A stretch of DNA of 64,000 nucleotides from Antribacter gilvus (GTDB taxonomy: Bacteria > Actinomycetota > Actinomycetes > Actinomycetales > Cellulomonadaceae), in assembly GCF_003946865.1 (NCBI RefSeq), contig NZ_QXTH01000001.1:248001-312000 (forward strand). The letters are read 5' to 3'. The translations under genes were made by a program, and so were the position numbers. The notes under the pieces were generated by a model. That model did no database searches. It saw only the letters and a list, made by a program, of their open reading frames with translations, and was not told the origin of the DNA. Numbering within the stretch: the first letter of the stretch is position 1; each line of letters begins with the position of its first letter. Shown here in pieces: positions 11,661-19,979 of this stretch.

Positions 11661-12488
11661 TCAGCCGAGCCGGCGGCGCCGTCGGGCAGCGCGCCAGATC
11701 AGGATCACCGCGACGGCGACCGCGACGCCGCCGACCACCGCGATGACCGGCGCGGGCTTGACCTTCGGCCGGAGCGCGATGGGCCGGGTGAACGTCAGGA
11801 CGCCCCAGCCGTTCTCGGCTGCCATGCGACGGAGCGCGCGATCCGGGTTGACCACGTAGGAGTGGCCCGCGGCGTGCAGCATCGGTGCGTCCGTGACGGA
11901 GTCGGAGTAGGCGTAGCTCGCGGCCAGGTCGTACCCCTCGCTCGCGGCCAGCTCGCGGACCGCGATGCCCTTGTTCTCCCCGTAGGCGTAGTAGTCGATG
12001 CCGCCGGTGAAGCGACCGTCGGCTACGGCCATCCGGCTCGAGACCACATGGTCCGCGCCCAGGATCGCGGCGATCGGCTCGACGAGCTCCGCGCCCGACG
12101 CCGACACCACCACCACGTCGTGCCCCAGCTCGTGGTGCTCGGCGATCAGCTCCACGGCCTCGGCATAGACCACGGGGTCGATGAGCTCGTGGACCGTCTC
12201 CGCGACGATCTTGCGCACCTTGGCCACGTCCCAGCCGGTGACGAGCGTGCTGAGGTGCGCGCGCATGCGCTCGGTCTGGTCCGCGTCCGCGCTGCCCAGC
12301 AGGAAGACGAAGTGCGCGTAGGCGCTGCGCAGGACGTCGCCACGCGAGATGAGGCCTCCCGCGTAGAACGGCCGCGAGAAGGCCGCGGACGAGCTGGTCG
12401 CGATGATCGTCTTGTCGAGGTCGAAGAAGGCCGCGACCTTCCGGCCTGACGGGGGGACCACCTGCTTCGGGTGCGCCGCTTCGCTCAC
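11661..12488 (-). CDS. HAD-superfamily phosphatase (SerB-like, subclass IB) with C-terminal membrane anchor
   Basis: A 275-aa protein with the HAD motif I DLDKTIIATSS, motif II SASG, and the late motif YSDSVTDAPML that holds the metal-binding aspartates. The C-terminal ~35 residues form one hydrophobic helix (VIAVVGGVAVAVAVILIW) followed by an arginine-rich tail, so the protein is probably membrane-anchored with a cytoplasmic tail. Its position, divergent from ssd-tadA, is conserved in actinobacteria (for example the Rv3660c-Rv3661 arrangement). The GTG at 12488 is the start; the reading frame continues upstream without protein-like sequence. The substrate is uncertain. Confidence 0.85.
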   Translation of the reverse strand: MSEAAHPKQVVPPSGRKVAAFFDLDKTIIATSSSAAFSRPFYAGGLISRGDVLRSAYAHFVFLLGSADADQTERMRAHLSTLVTGWDVAKVRKIVAETVHELIDPVVYAEAVELIAEHHELGHDVVVVSASGAELVEPIAAILGADHVVSSRMAVADGRFTGGIDYYAYGENKGIAVRELAASEGYDLAASYAYSDSVTDAPMLHAAGHSYVVNPDRALRRMAAENGWGVLTFTRPIALRPKVKPAPVIAVVGGVAVAVAVILIWRAARRRRRLG

Positions 12489-12755
12489 GCCCCCGAGCCT
12501 AACGGCCAGGCACGACGGCGGTGCGAGCCCCAGGCGCGCGCGTCGGGGTAAAAGCGCGTCGGAGCGAAAGTCGGTAGCCGGGACGACCGACCCTCCCGAC
12601 GGAGTCGTGCGGGCGCGAGGGCGACCACACCTGCCCATCTCGCCGGACCGTGCACAGGGCGACCAGGAGGCCCGTCGGCGGGGTCCCCGCGCCGCGCAGC
12701 CTGGACGCACACGCCCCGGATGGACGGCCCAGGGGCGGCGAACCAGGAGGTCGGC

Positions 12756-13619
12756 ATGGTGGGGACGGCGACGACGGCCCGCGGGATGCACGGGGCGGGG
12801 ATGCTGGCGGATGCGCCGGGGGCGGCGCCCGCGCCGGGGCCGGGGCTGGGAGCGCAAGGTCCCGGGGTCGGCCTGCGGGCCGGGAGGCTGCGCGGCGACG
12901 ACCTGCCTGAGGGCCGGGTGCTGGCCGTGGTCGGCGCGGTCGGCGGCGCGGGCACCTCGGTGGTGTGCGCAGCGCTGGCGCACGGGCTGCGGCGGGCCGG
13001 CGAACGAGCGACGCTCGTGGACCTCGACGGGCAAGGGCCGGGCCTGGAGATGCTCCTGGGGATCGACGACGTCCCGGGCGTGCGGTGGGGCGATCTCGAC
13101 GCTGCCCGCGGCGAGGTGGACGGTGTCGCGCTGGTCTCCGGGCTGCCGCGCTGGGGCGTGGTCCCGGTCCTGGGTGGCAGGCCGGGCGGCGCCGCTCCCG
13201 ACGACGCGGTGGTCCTGGACGTCTGCGCCGGGCTGGTCCGGGCAGGGGAGACGCTGGTCCTGGACCTGCCGCGTCCAGGAGCAGGCGCGCAGTCCTGGCG
13301 GGCGGCCGCGGCGCTCGTCGGCGGAGCCGACGTCGTGCTGGTCGTGGCGCCCCTCACGGTGCCGGCGGCGGCCGGTGCGATGGCGGTCGTCGGCGCGCTC
13401 CGCGAGGCAGGGGCGACCGACGTGCGCATGGTCGTGCGTGGCCCGGCCCCCGGACGGGTCGACGGCGTGGACCTTGCCGAGGTGCTCGGCCTGCCGGTGG
13501 TCGCCGAGCTCGGGCGGGACCGCTGGCTCGCCGCCGCCGTCGAGCGGGGCGAAGGGCCGCCGATGGGGAGGCGCACGCCCCTCGGCCGGTTCGCGACGCA
13601 CCTGGCGGGTGCCCTGTGA
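12756..13619 (+). CDS. ssd: Ssd/TadZ-like P-loop ATPase (septum-site/pilus localisation protein)
   Basis: A MinD/ParA-family protein of about 287 aa. The deviant Walker A region reads VVGAVGGAGTSVV, followed by a switch-like LVDLDGQGPGLEMLLG and DLPRPG. In actinobacteria this protein (Ssd, CpaE/TadZ-like) precedes tadA in the Flp pilus cluster and is thought to position the pilus machine or affect septation. I chose ATG 12756 because AGGAGG at 12745-12750 is perfectly spaced. An earlier in-frame ATG at 12720 has no ribosome site. Its stop overlaps the tadA start (GTGA), so it is coupled to tadA. Confidence 0.85.
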   Translation: MVGTATTARGMHGAGMLADAPGAAPAPGPGLGAQGPGVGLRAGRLRGDDLPEGRVLAVVGAVGGAGTSVVCAALAHGLRRAGERATLVDLDGQGPGLEMLLGIDDVPGVRWGDLDAARGEVDGVALVSGLPRWGVVPVLGGRPGGAAPDDAVVLDVCAGLVRAGETLVLDLPRPGAGAQSWRAAAALVGGADVVLVVAPLTVPAAAGAMAVVGALREAGATDVRMVVRGPAPGRVDGVDLAEVLGLPVVAELGRDRWLAAAVERGEGPPMGRRTPLGRFATHLAGAL

Positions 13620-14344
13620 CGGCCGTCGCCTCGGTCGTCGACGGGACCCTGCTCGACGACATCCGGGCGCGCATGCTGGTGCCGCACGGCGGTTCGCACG
13701 CGGACGGGTCCGACGACGCCGTCCGGGCGGCGGTCCAGGCCAGCGGGCGAGTCCTCGGCAGCACGGCGATGCGGGAGCTGGCACGCGCTGCCCGCGCCGA
13801 GCTCGTGGGCGCCGGGCCGCTCCAGCCCCTGCTCGACGAGCCGGCTGTCACGGACGTCCTGGTCAACGGCCCGCACGACGTGTGGGTCGACCGCGGGAAC
13901 GGCCTCGAACGGGCGGACGTGGACCTGGGCACGGCCGCGGAGGTCCGCGCGCTGGCGGTGCGGCTCGCAGCCCTCGGCGGACGTCGGCTGGACGACGCCG
14001 CGCCCACCGTGGACGCTCGCCTGCCCGACGGGACCCGGCTGCACGCCGTGCTCGAACCGGTGGCACAGGCGGGCGCCGTCGTCTCCCTCCGGGTGCTGCG
14101 GCCCCGGGCCTTCACGCTCGACGAGCTCGTGACGCTCCGGACCGTGCCGCCGGAGTGGACAGGCCTGCTGCGGGCGCTCGTGGCCCGCCGGGCGAACGTG
14201 CTGGTCTCCGGCGGGACCGGGAGCGGCAAGACGACGCTCCTGGCGGCGCTGCTGTCCCTCGTCCCCCGTGACGAGCGGGTCGTGACCGTCGAGGAGGCCC
14301 GCGAGACAGACTCACACATGAGGCTCAACGTTGCCGAGCCTTGA
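13616..14344 (+). pseudogene. tadA: tadA (CpaF-like pilus ATPase), 5' portion, interrupted by the integrated element
   Basis: The N-terminal 230 codons of a type II/IV secretion ATPase. They include the N-terminal domain motif TDVLVNGPHDVWVDRG and Walker A SGGTGSGKTT at about residues 199-207. Native sequence stops at VTVEEARE (14305), after which 12 foreign codons lead to a stop at 14344. The rest of the gene resumes at 27388. Without the 3' part the protein lacks the Asp box, Walker B and His box, so it cannot be an active ATPase. Joined at the 15-bp core, the two parts give a 393-codon frame, normal for TadA. Confidence 0.93.
14291..14305. repeat. attL core of the serine-integrase element
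   Basis: GAGGAGGCCCGCGAG at 14291-14305 matches GAGGAGGCCCGGGAG at 27373-27387 with one mismatch. The flanks differ on the outer versus inner sides exactly as expected for attL and attR made from an attB inside tadA. Native tadA lies to the left. Confidence 0.85.
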
Positions 14345-14388
14345 GTAGTTGAGTTTGCCCCCGCGACCGCGTCAACGGCCCGGGGGCA

Positions 14389-15423
14389 GTGACCACGAGA
14401 TCGGACCTCGTAGTGATCCCCAAGCGTACCCGTGTGCTGCCTGTTGCTGTCCAGCCTGGCTCGTATGCCGCCGTGCCCGCGTGGTCGAGTCGCGACCAGT
14501 GGCTCGAAGCCGTCGAGCACCTCGCCACCTCTCGCCGTGCGGACACCGCCGAGACGATCCGGGCTGTAGCCCGTGCCCTTGCCCGCTGGGCTGAGCACCG
14601 CACGGGCCGTGACGTTGCCGTTTCCGTGGATCGCCTCGCGCGTCAGGTCGGTCGGTCCCGTCGCACCGTTCAGCGTCGCCTTGCCGATCTCGCATCGGTC
14701 GGGCTCGTCGTCACGGTGGCTGAGGGCCGGCACCTGACCCGGGATGAGCGTGACGACGTGCGCCGAGCCGGACGCCGCTTCATTACCCGTGCATCGGTCC
14801 GGGCTCTCTCGGTTCCCGCGAACATGACACCCCAACCAAGCCCGAAGGGCTTTGGTTCTGCTCTTACTTCTCCCTCTCTCACCAAGCGCGCTACGCGCCG
14901 CACGGCCAGGACGACGAAGCCGAAGAGCACCGCGGATCGCGCTCCGCGCTCCCTCGCGGCACAGCGCACCGCTGCTGCCGTAGCACGCCGGGTCCCCAGC
15001 GTGGCCCGTGAGGGCTCCCAGCACATCGGCCGTCTCGTGGCCGTGGTCGAGCGGTTCGGCCTGGCAGGTCAGTCGGCCGATGACGTGCTGAACCTCGCGG
15101 TACGCGATGGGTGGCAGTGGCTCACCGATGGCGTTCGTGACCCGTTCGCCTACTTCGTGGCCCGGCTGTCGTGGGCTCGCCGGGAAGGGCGGGAGACGGC
15201 GTACGAGCGAGCCCGTGCCGAGTCCGCTGCCCGTGCGGCTCGTGCCGCTCAGAGGGCTGCTGAACAGCGAGCCGACGAGATGCGCCGAGCCGACGCCGAA
15301 GCCGGTTCAGGTCGTGCGGCTGCCCTTGCTGCCGTGGCTGCCCTCCGCTCCCGTGTCGGTCTCTCAGCCGAGGTCCGCACCCGTCGCCTGTCCTCCCCTG
15401 TCTCTGCTCCCGTCTTCCCCTGA
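14389..15423 (+). CDS. Winged-helix replication-initiator-like protein
   Basis: A 344-aa protein that starts with GTG after a G-rich ribosome site. Residues ~50-105 form a helix-turn-helix/winged domain (VSVDRLARQVGRSRRTVQRRLADLASVGLV) of the type seen in actinobacterial plasmid and phage replication proteins. The middle is basic and low-complexity. The C-terminal third (RLVAVVERFGLAGQSADDVLNLAVRDGWQWL ... DPFAYFVARLSWA, followed by a long Arg/Ala/Glu helix) resembles the C-terminal part of such plasmid proteins and may be a coiled coil. It is the first gene of the element and probably directs its replication or regulation. No catalytic tyrosine motif of rolling-circle Rep is evident. Confidence 0.6.
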   Translation: MTTRSDLVVIPKRTRVLPVAVQPGSYAAVPAWSSRDQWLEAVEHLATSRRADTAETIRAVARALARWAEHRTGRDVAVSVDRLARQVGRSRRTVQRRLADLASVGLVVTVAEGRHLTRDERDDVRRAGRRFITRASVRALSVPANMTPQPSPKGFGSALTSPSLTKRATRRTARTTKPKSTADRAPRSLAAQRTAAAVARRVPSVAREGSQHIGRLVAVVERFGLAGQSADDVLNLAVRDGWQWLTDGVRDPFAYFVARLSWARREGRETAYERARAESAARAARAAQRAAEQRADEMRRADAEAGSGRAAALAAVAALRSRVGLSAEVRTRRLSSPVSAPVFP

Positions 15424-15426
15424 AAG

Positions 15427-16248
15427 GTGCCCACCGTGAACAACCGCAAGCCCGCACTGATCAACCCGAACTCGCGCCCGGTCCTGCACCTGACGGTCGG
15501 GCTCACGTCCCTGGTTGCGCTCGTCTCGTTCGCCCTGTCGTTCAGCGCACTGCAAGAGGTCGCGGCATGGGGTCACGTTGCCCCGTTCCTCGCCTGGGCT
15601 GTCCCGGTCGTGATTGACGCGAGCATGCTCGTTTACACGCTTGCGGCGCTCGTGCTCCGTGCGCGTGGTGAGCGAGCCGGTCTTGCCTGGTTCCTGCTCT
15701 TCGTCTTCACCGTGGTGTCCGTGGTCTCCAACGCTGCCCACGGTTTCGGTGTCCCGGCGGAGGTGCGGCAGCTCGTCGGAACCCTCGTGGTCTCCCTCGC
15801 CCCCGTGTCCGTCCTGACGACGGTTCACACGCTGGCGTCACTCGTCGTTGCCCACGCCTCCGAGTCCGAGCCGACTACTGAGTCCGTGCGTGTGGCTCCT
15901 GCCCGTCGAGCTGCGAAGACGGCCCCGACGACGACGGATGACAGAACCACTGACGAGCGGCACAAGACCGCTGAGCCCGCGACCGAGCCGGAGGCGACGA
16001 ATGGCGCTGCACCGACCTCGAAGCCGACACCCGCGCGGGCGATGACCGGGAAGCCGAAGCGGGGCAAGGTGACGCCAGAGGTTCGGGACCGGATCCTCGC
16101 CATGACCTCTCAGGGCATTGCTCAGACGGCCGTGGCAGAGGCGGTAAGCGTGAGTCGGACCAGCGTGCAGAACGTGATCCGCACGGCTCGTGCCGAGGCT
16201 GACCGCCGCGCTATCGAAGAGATGCACGAGCCCCTCTTCGTCGTCTGA
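15427..16248 (+). CDS. DUF2637 (SpdB-like) membrane protein with C-terminal HTH
   Basis: About 273 aa. The N-terminal half has four hydrophobic helices, with the DUF2637 pattern SFALSFSALQEVAAWG ... FLAWAVPVVIDASMLV. This family occurs in actinobacterial integrative elements and phages and includes SpdB spread proteins. A Thr/Pro/Ala-rich linker leads to a C-terminal helix-turn-helix (VRDRILAMTSQGIAQTAVAEAVSVSRTSVQNVIR). The start lies 3 bp after the upstream stop, so the two are one operon. It may couple membrane localisation to DNA binding during plasmid-like spread or copy control; this role is inference. Confidence 0.75.
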   Translation: MPTVNNRKPALINPNSRPVLHLTVGLTSLVALVSFALSFSALQEVAAWGHVAPFLAWAVPVVIDASMLVYTLAALVLRARGERAGLAWFLLFVFTVVSVVSNAAHGFGVPAEVRQLVGTLVVSLAPVSVLTTVHTLASLVVAHASESEPTTESVRVAPARRAAKTAPTTTDDRTTDERHKTAEPATEPEATNGAAPTSKPTPARAMTGKPKRGKVTPEVRDRILAMTSQGIAQTAVAEAVSVSRTSVQNVIRTARAEADRRAIEEMHEPLFVV

Positions 16249-16395
16249 GAACGCGCACGAGGTCCGTAGAGACGCTACGACGACATGGCCGGGACGTTTG
16301 CCTGTTGCGAGCGTGGGGCGTCTCTACGGGGCGTGCTCAGACGAGAAACGTCAGACCACAACATCCAAGAACGTAACGTCGAAGAAAGAATCACT

Positions 16396-16767
16396 GTGCG
16401 CTACAAGATCCCTGAGGCCCTTAGCCTCTCTCGTCAGATGTTCAACCCGGTCGATCGCGACATGGCATACCCGAAGAGTGTTCGAATCGCGGGCAGCTCG
16501 TTCGACTGGCAGCAGTACGCGGTGTCAGGCGAGCGCGCGGTCTCCGCTGTGCTGCTCCGCAAGGTGATCACCACCCGCACCTACTACGCCGAGCCTTGCG
16601 GGCTCACCTTCGCAGGTTCGGCGTTCATCGCCGGACAGATCTCATACGAGCGGAAGGCGGTCGAGAGGGCTGACCGAATCCTCAGGGAATCGGGTTGGCT
16701 CAGGGATCTCGAAGTGAGGGTCGGACGGGCTCGGCTCTACATGCTCGATATCCCGCACACTGATTGA
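16396..16767 (+). CDS. Small protein of unknown function in the integrative element
   Basis: I do not recognise this protein of about 123 aa. It begins RYKIPEALSLSRQMFNPVDRDMAYPKSV and has a C-terminal alpha/beta segment (ERADRILRESGWLRDLEVRVGRARLYMLDIP) that looks like a winged-helix wing. The GTG at 16396 follows a purine-rich GAAGAAAG site; an in-frame ATG at 16285 would add 37 unstructured residues. It follows the DUF2637 gene in the same direction after 147 bp. Its position suggests a role in replication or regulation of the element. Confidence 0.5.
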   Translation: MRYKIPEALSLSRQMFNPVDRDMAYPKSVRIAGSSFDWQQYAVSGERAVSAVLLRKVITTRTYYAEPCGLTFAGSAFIAGQISYERKAVERADRILRESGWLRDLEVRVGRARLYMLDIPHTD

Positions 16768-16789
16768 ATCACGCACCGCTAATAGACAC

Positions 16790-16813
16790 TATAGAAGGGT
16801 GAACGGTCACCCT
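16790..16813 (+). promoter_or_regulatory. Putative promoter -10 and operator palindrome before the excisionase-like gene
   Basis: TATAGA at 16790-16795 resembles a -10 box in a locally A/T-rich stretch. It is followed directly by the palindrome AGGGTGA-ACGG-TCACCCT (16796-16813). An operator overlapping the transcription start fits autoregulation by the HTH protein encoded just downstream. Confidence 0.4.
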
Positions 16814-16831
16814 GGAAAGCGAGGCGGTGAC

Positions 16832-17032
16832 GTGTGGAACATCGACGGCCGGGACTACTTCAACCGGCGAACAACAGCCCGACTACTCGGGGTCAGCCCA
16901 AACACTCTCAGTAACTGGATCGGGCGCGAGAACCGCCCGCAGCCGGTCCATATCGGCAGCCTCACCCTGTACGAGCGCCACGAGCTCGAAGCGTTCGCCG
17001 CGACGTACCGCAAGCCTGGTGATGCCCAGTGA
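16832..17032 (+). CDS. Excisionase/AlpA-like MerR-type HTH protein
   Basis: A small DNA-binding protein of about 66 aa. The sequence RRTTARLLGVSPNTLSNWIGRENRPQPVHIGSLTLYERHELEAF is the HTH_17/AlpA fold of excisionases and plasmid regulators: helix-turn-helix plus wing, then a tyrosine-containing strand. The GTG at 16832 after GAGGCGG is preferred, because the alternative GTG at 16799 falls inside the operator-like palindrome. It overlaps the next gene by 4 bp. For a serine-integrase element the directionality factor is usually an unrelated small protein, so a transcriptional role is at least as likely. Confidence 0.65.
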   Translation: MWNIDGRDYFNRRTTARLLGVSPNTLSNWIGRENRPQPVHIGSLTLYERHELEAFAATYRKPGDAQ

Positions 17033-17241
17033 AGGCACCTGGTCCGGTTCGTATGATCGCTGAGCGGATCATGTCTGAGGCGGTAGCGCGGGCTGAGGCT
17101 GATACTGACGATGGCGAGTTCGCAACCCTCAGTGAGCGTCATAGGACGATCCTTGGTCGCGTACTCACATCCGAGGCCATCGATCCCGAGGTCGCCTCAC
17201 CTGCCGACATCGCGCGCATGTTCGGCTCACACCTCCGGTAG
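17029..17241 (+). CDS. Small hypothetical protein
   Basis: A 70-aa acidic/helical protein of unknown function, with a GTG start that overlaps the upstream stop (GTGA) and is thus translationally coupled to the HTH gene. The central part (MSEAVARAEADTDDGEFATLSERHRTILGRVL) is likely helical. The composition fits a real protein rather than a chance frame, but nothing identifies a role. Confidence 0.5.
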   Translation: MKAPGPVRMIAERIMSEAVARAEADTDDGEFATLSERHRTILGRVLTSEAIDPEVASPADIARMFGSHLR

Positions 17242-17399
17242 AAGGCAGAACCATACACGCTGACACAGCCTGACCGAAACAACTTTCGCAGTCAGCGATA
17301 ACGGCCTATACGACGAACCGCGCACACTAACGTGTAACTCGACAAGAGACTCGTGAGGAAGTGAGGCAGTAATGGGCCAGGGCGAATGACCCTGGCGGG

Positions 17400-17786
17400 A
17401 TGGACAGCACTTTGGCAACAACGACTACCCCGGACCTTGCGCGCGCTTGCCGCCAGGTGCTCGGGTTCGCGACACTCGACCAACAGGGGCGTGAGGCAAG
17501 GCCGGTTGTGCTCCGGGCGCTCGATCCCTATACGGGCGAGGGGAAACTTCCGAACACGGCAGGTGTGCGGGAGCTCGTGGAGCGTGGGCACCTCGTCCGA
17601 CTCGCAGGCGACTGGTACGCGCTCGCGCTCCCCAACGCGGACGCGCAAGCGGCCGACGGCGACGACAGTCCATGGGAGATCGTCCAACGTCGGCGCAGGA
17701 CGGGGCGAGATGTGAGCGGGCCTCGCCATCCCATCGAGGCGCTAGAGGCAAGGCGTCCGCTGTACGTGAAGGGTCGCGCCGCGTGA
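17400..17786 (+). CDS. Hypothetical protein of the integrative element
   Basis: A 128-aa protein starting at an ATG that follows a 158-bp gap. It shows an alpha/beta pattern with LVERGHLVRLAGDWYALALP and a basic C-terminal tail. I do not recognise the family. Its stop overlaps the start of the next gene (GTGA), so the two are a coupled pair. Confidence 0.5.
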   Translation: MDSTLATTTTPDLARACRQVLGFATLDQQGREARPVVLRALDPYTGEGKLPNTAGVRELVERGHLVRLAGDWYALALPNADAQAADGDDSPWEIVQRRRRTGRDVSGPRHPIEALEARRPLYVKGRAA

Positions 17787-18136
17787 AGTACGTCAAGATG
17801 CTCGCGCAGTGGGATGAGGGCCTCGCCGGCCGGCTTGAGGCAAGCCTTGAGCATCGCGTGCTGGCCCTCGCCAGGCTGCGCCTTGACCGTGACGGGCACG
17901 CTCACTTCGGACACGGTGAACTGCGGAATCTCCTTGATGTCGTGGACAAGGCGACTGGTGAAGTTGGACCGGTTGAACACCGACGACTCGGCAAGGTTAT
18001 CCAGTCCCTTACCTCGCAAGGCCTGCTGCACGACGGGTCGGGCAAGCGGTGCCTACGCCCCGTCGGATGCGAGCAGTCAGCTCGAACAGCTCACGCGACA
18101 CCGTGTAAACACTCCAACGCCGGGCCTAGGTTCTAG
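17783..18136 (+). CDS. Predicted winged-helix protein of the integrative element
   Basis: 117 aa, begun by a GTG overlapping the previous stop. The segment ELRNLLDVVDKATGEVGPVEHRRLGKVIQSLTSQGLLHDGSGKRCLRP reads as helix-turn-helix plus wing (recognition helix LGKVIQSLTSQGLL followed by a beta hairpin). Similar small winged-helix proteins accompany actinobacterial plasmid and phage replication genes. That resemblance is structural inference only; no function is assigned. Confidence 0.5.
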   Translation: MKYVKMLAQWDEGLAGRLEASLEHRVLALARLRLDRDGHAHFGHGELRNLLDVVDKATGEVGPVEHRRLGKVIQSLTSQGLLHDGSGKRCLRPVGCEQSARTAHATPCKHSNAGPRF

Positions 18137-18433
18137 GTGAAGCACTCCATCTATGACCCTACTTGCGGAGCATTTCCGCAGGTCAGAGAAGTTTCGCCCT
18201 CTCCACACGATAGGGCACCGGGTAGAAGGTATGGGGGAAGATCCCAGACCTTAAACCCTGAACCTCGAAGCAAGACCTAAACGGCGAGGTTTGAGCGGCG
18301 GGAGCGAAGCGACCGACGCAACAACAGACCGACAGGTGAGTCTCAAAGGCGAGACCCTCAACTCATCACCTATTCCAAATTCCTAGATGTGGGCCTCTTG
18401 CCCCGTCGTCACATTGATTGGAGATAGCCAACT
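18137..18433. other. Intergenic region within the element
   Basis: No gene seen. It contains an AACCTCG/CGAGGTT stem (18261-18267 and 18285-18291) and a purine-rich tract after it. It separates the winged-helix gene from the 420-aa unknown gene and is a plausible promoter or replication-control region. Confidence 0.35.
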
Positions 18434-19696
18434 GTGGCTACCGCTACTCGAACCCCGAACACCCGTACCCACAGCGAGAACAAGCGCGTTGTCGTCGCAG
18501 AGCACCCGGGGAGGATCACGCCACCCCCATCTGCTGTTGCAGCCCCGTCGTCCGAGCCCGCACCTGACATCGAGCCCGCCGCCCCGAAGCCGAAGACGAC
18601 ACGACCGACCTCGCGGACCAAGAACAAGTTCGAGGTCCACGCTGAGCAGCTCGCAACCGCCGTAGCCCTGGCGAAGTCGCGTGAGGCTGAGCATGCCGCC
18701 GCTGAGACTGCACTTGCCGAGATGCACGCGGCCCTTGCTCACGGTGACGAGTCGATCTCTGCCGAAGAACTCGCTACAGCCATCGCCGCCGTTCAGCGTG
18801 CCGAGCTCCTCTCGCAGCACGCATCTGCCGCTGTCGAGTCCCTCACCGCTGCGGCTCCGGTCCGCCCGATCATTGCCGAGGCTCTCGCGCCGGTGCTCTC
18901 CGAGTCCCTGCGACTGCCCGTGATCGTCACGGACGAGATGCCCGCCGACCTTGAGGTGAGCCCCGACTCACTCCCCGTCGCCTACCTCGTCCAGGCGCAC
19001 CACGCTGACGTTGCGAAGCGTGCGCCCGTCGGTGCCGTCCGTGGCTCAGTTCGGCTCACTATCGTCCGCGGCAAGCAGCACTCCACGCTCACACCCGAGC
19101 AGGTCCGTGAGGCACTTAAGGATGTGCAGGGCTGGTTCTTCGTGACGGACGGCGGCTCAGGCCCACGAGGCTCAGTCGTGATCGAGTCCGTCACGGTGGC
19201 TGCCAACTGGTGCTACCCGCTCCTGCCCGTCATGCCTGATCCCGCGAATTCCCCCTATGCGCTCGGTAACGAGGTCGCCCGGCTCATCGCTGACGGCTCG
19301 CTCGTAACCACACCGAACGGTGCACCGGAGATGGAGCGAGTTGGCCCGAACGGTGCCCCGGTCCCGGCTAGGGCACTTGACACTGACTGCCTGAGCGCGC
19401 GAGTGACCGACTCAGCGACTGACGACGACGGGATCACTGTCACTGTCGAGGCCGACGTGTCGGTCGAGCACCGAAAGGCATACGCCGACTACAGGTCGGT
19501 CGCTCACCTTGCCGACACCGAGAGCCGCCTCCGCCACGTTGAGGAGACCGTCTCGTCGCTTGTGGGCTCCGTCGTCGGTGCGCTCGGTCGCGTCCGCTCC
19601 GCCAAGGTCGCGGGTTGGGGCACTGGAGAGCGGAACGGCAGGCCCGTCGCCGTGGCTCACATCCGAGCCGAAATCATGTCCGGGACCGGGCTGTAA
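18434..19696 (+). CDS. Hypothetical protein, 420 aa, largest unknown of the element
   Basis: The GTG start follows a GGAGAT ribosome site. The N-terminal ~65 residues are disordered (Thr/Pro/Lys-rich). Residues ~68-145 form an alanine-rich helical segment with heptad-like Ala/Glu/Leu spacing (coiled coil likely). A middle domain carries VRGSVRLTIVRGKQHSTLTPEQVREALKDVQGWFFVTDGG. The C-terminus has another short coiled coil (AHLADTESRLRHVEETVSSLVGSVV) and a beta strand. I do not recognise the family. It is followed by two large stem-loops and a convergent gene. It could be a structural or mobilisation accessory protein, but nothing proves this. Confidence 0.55.
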   Translation: MATATRTPNTRTHSENKRVVVAEHPGRITPPPSAVAAPSSEPAPDIEPAAPKPKTTRPTSRTKNKFEVHAEQLATAVALAKSREAEHAAAETALAEMHAALAHGDESISAEELATAIAAVQRAELLSQHASAAVESLTAAAPVRPIIAEALAPVLSESLRLPVIVTDEMPADLEVSPDSLPVAYLVQAHHADVAKRAPVGAVRGSVRLTIVRGKQHSTLTPEQVREALKDVQGWFFVTDGGSGPRGSVVIESVTVAANWCYPLLPVMPDPANSPYALGNEVARLIADGSLVTTPNGAPEMERVGPNGAPVPARALDTDCLSARVTDSATDDDGITVTVEADVSVEHRKAYADYRSVAHLADTESRLRHVEETVSSLVGSVVGALGRVRSAKVAGWGTGERNGRPVAVAHIRAEIMSGTGL

Positions 19697-19704
19697 CACC
19701 CTGA

Positions 19705-19814
19705 GCCTCGTGGCCTCTGTGCCCGGACGTAGACGTGCACAGAGGCCACGAGGCCGCTCCGATAGTGACCGAGCCCGATGCTCTGACAAGGCCCGTCCGA
19801 GCATCGGGCTCGGT
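19705..19814. repeat. Twin large stem-loops between convergent genes of the element
   Basis: Stem 1 has 18-bp perfect arms at 19705-19722 and 19737-19754 with a 14-nt loop. Stem 2 has 16-bp perfect arms at 19768-19783 and 19799-19814 with a 15-nt loop. The two stems are unrelated in sequence. They begin 9 bp after the stop of the 420-aa gene. A bidirectional terminator is one reading; a replication origin structure or structured RNA is another. Confidence 0.8.
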
Positions 19815-19979
19815 GGTAGCGACAATCCCGGGTCCGCCGACAAGTCGCCATCGCACGCTGTTGCGTGAGTATGGAGCGAGTGATTGCGGCAGCCGGCCCC
19901 GTGAGCGCAAAACGACTCCAGAACCCGTACAGGATCTCGGATGCTATACGCGGGCGGTGAGGAAGAAAGGGCGCGGGGG

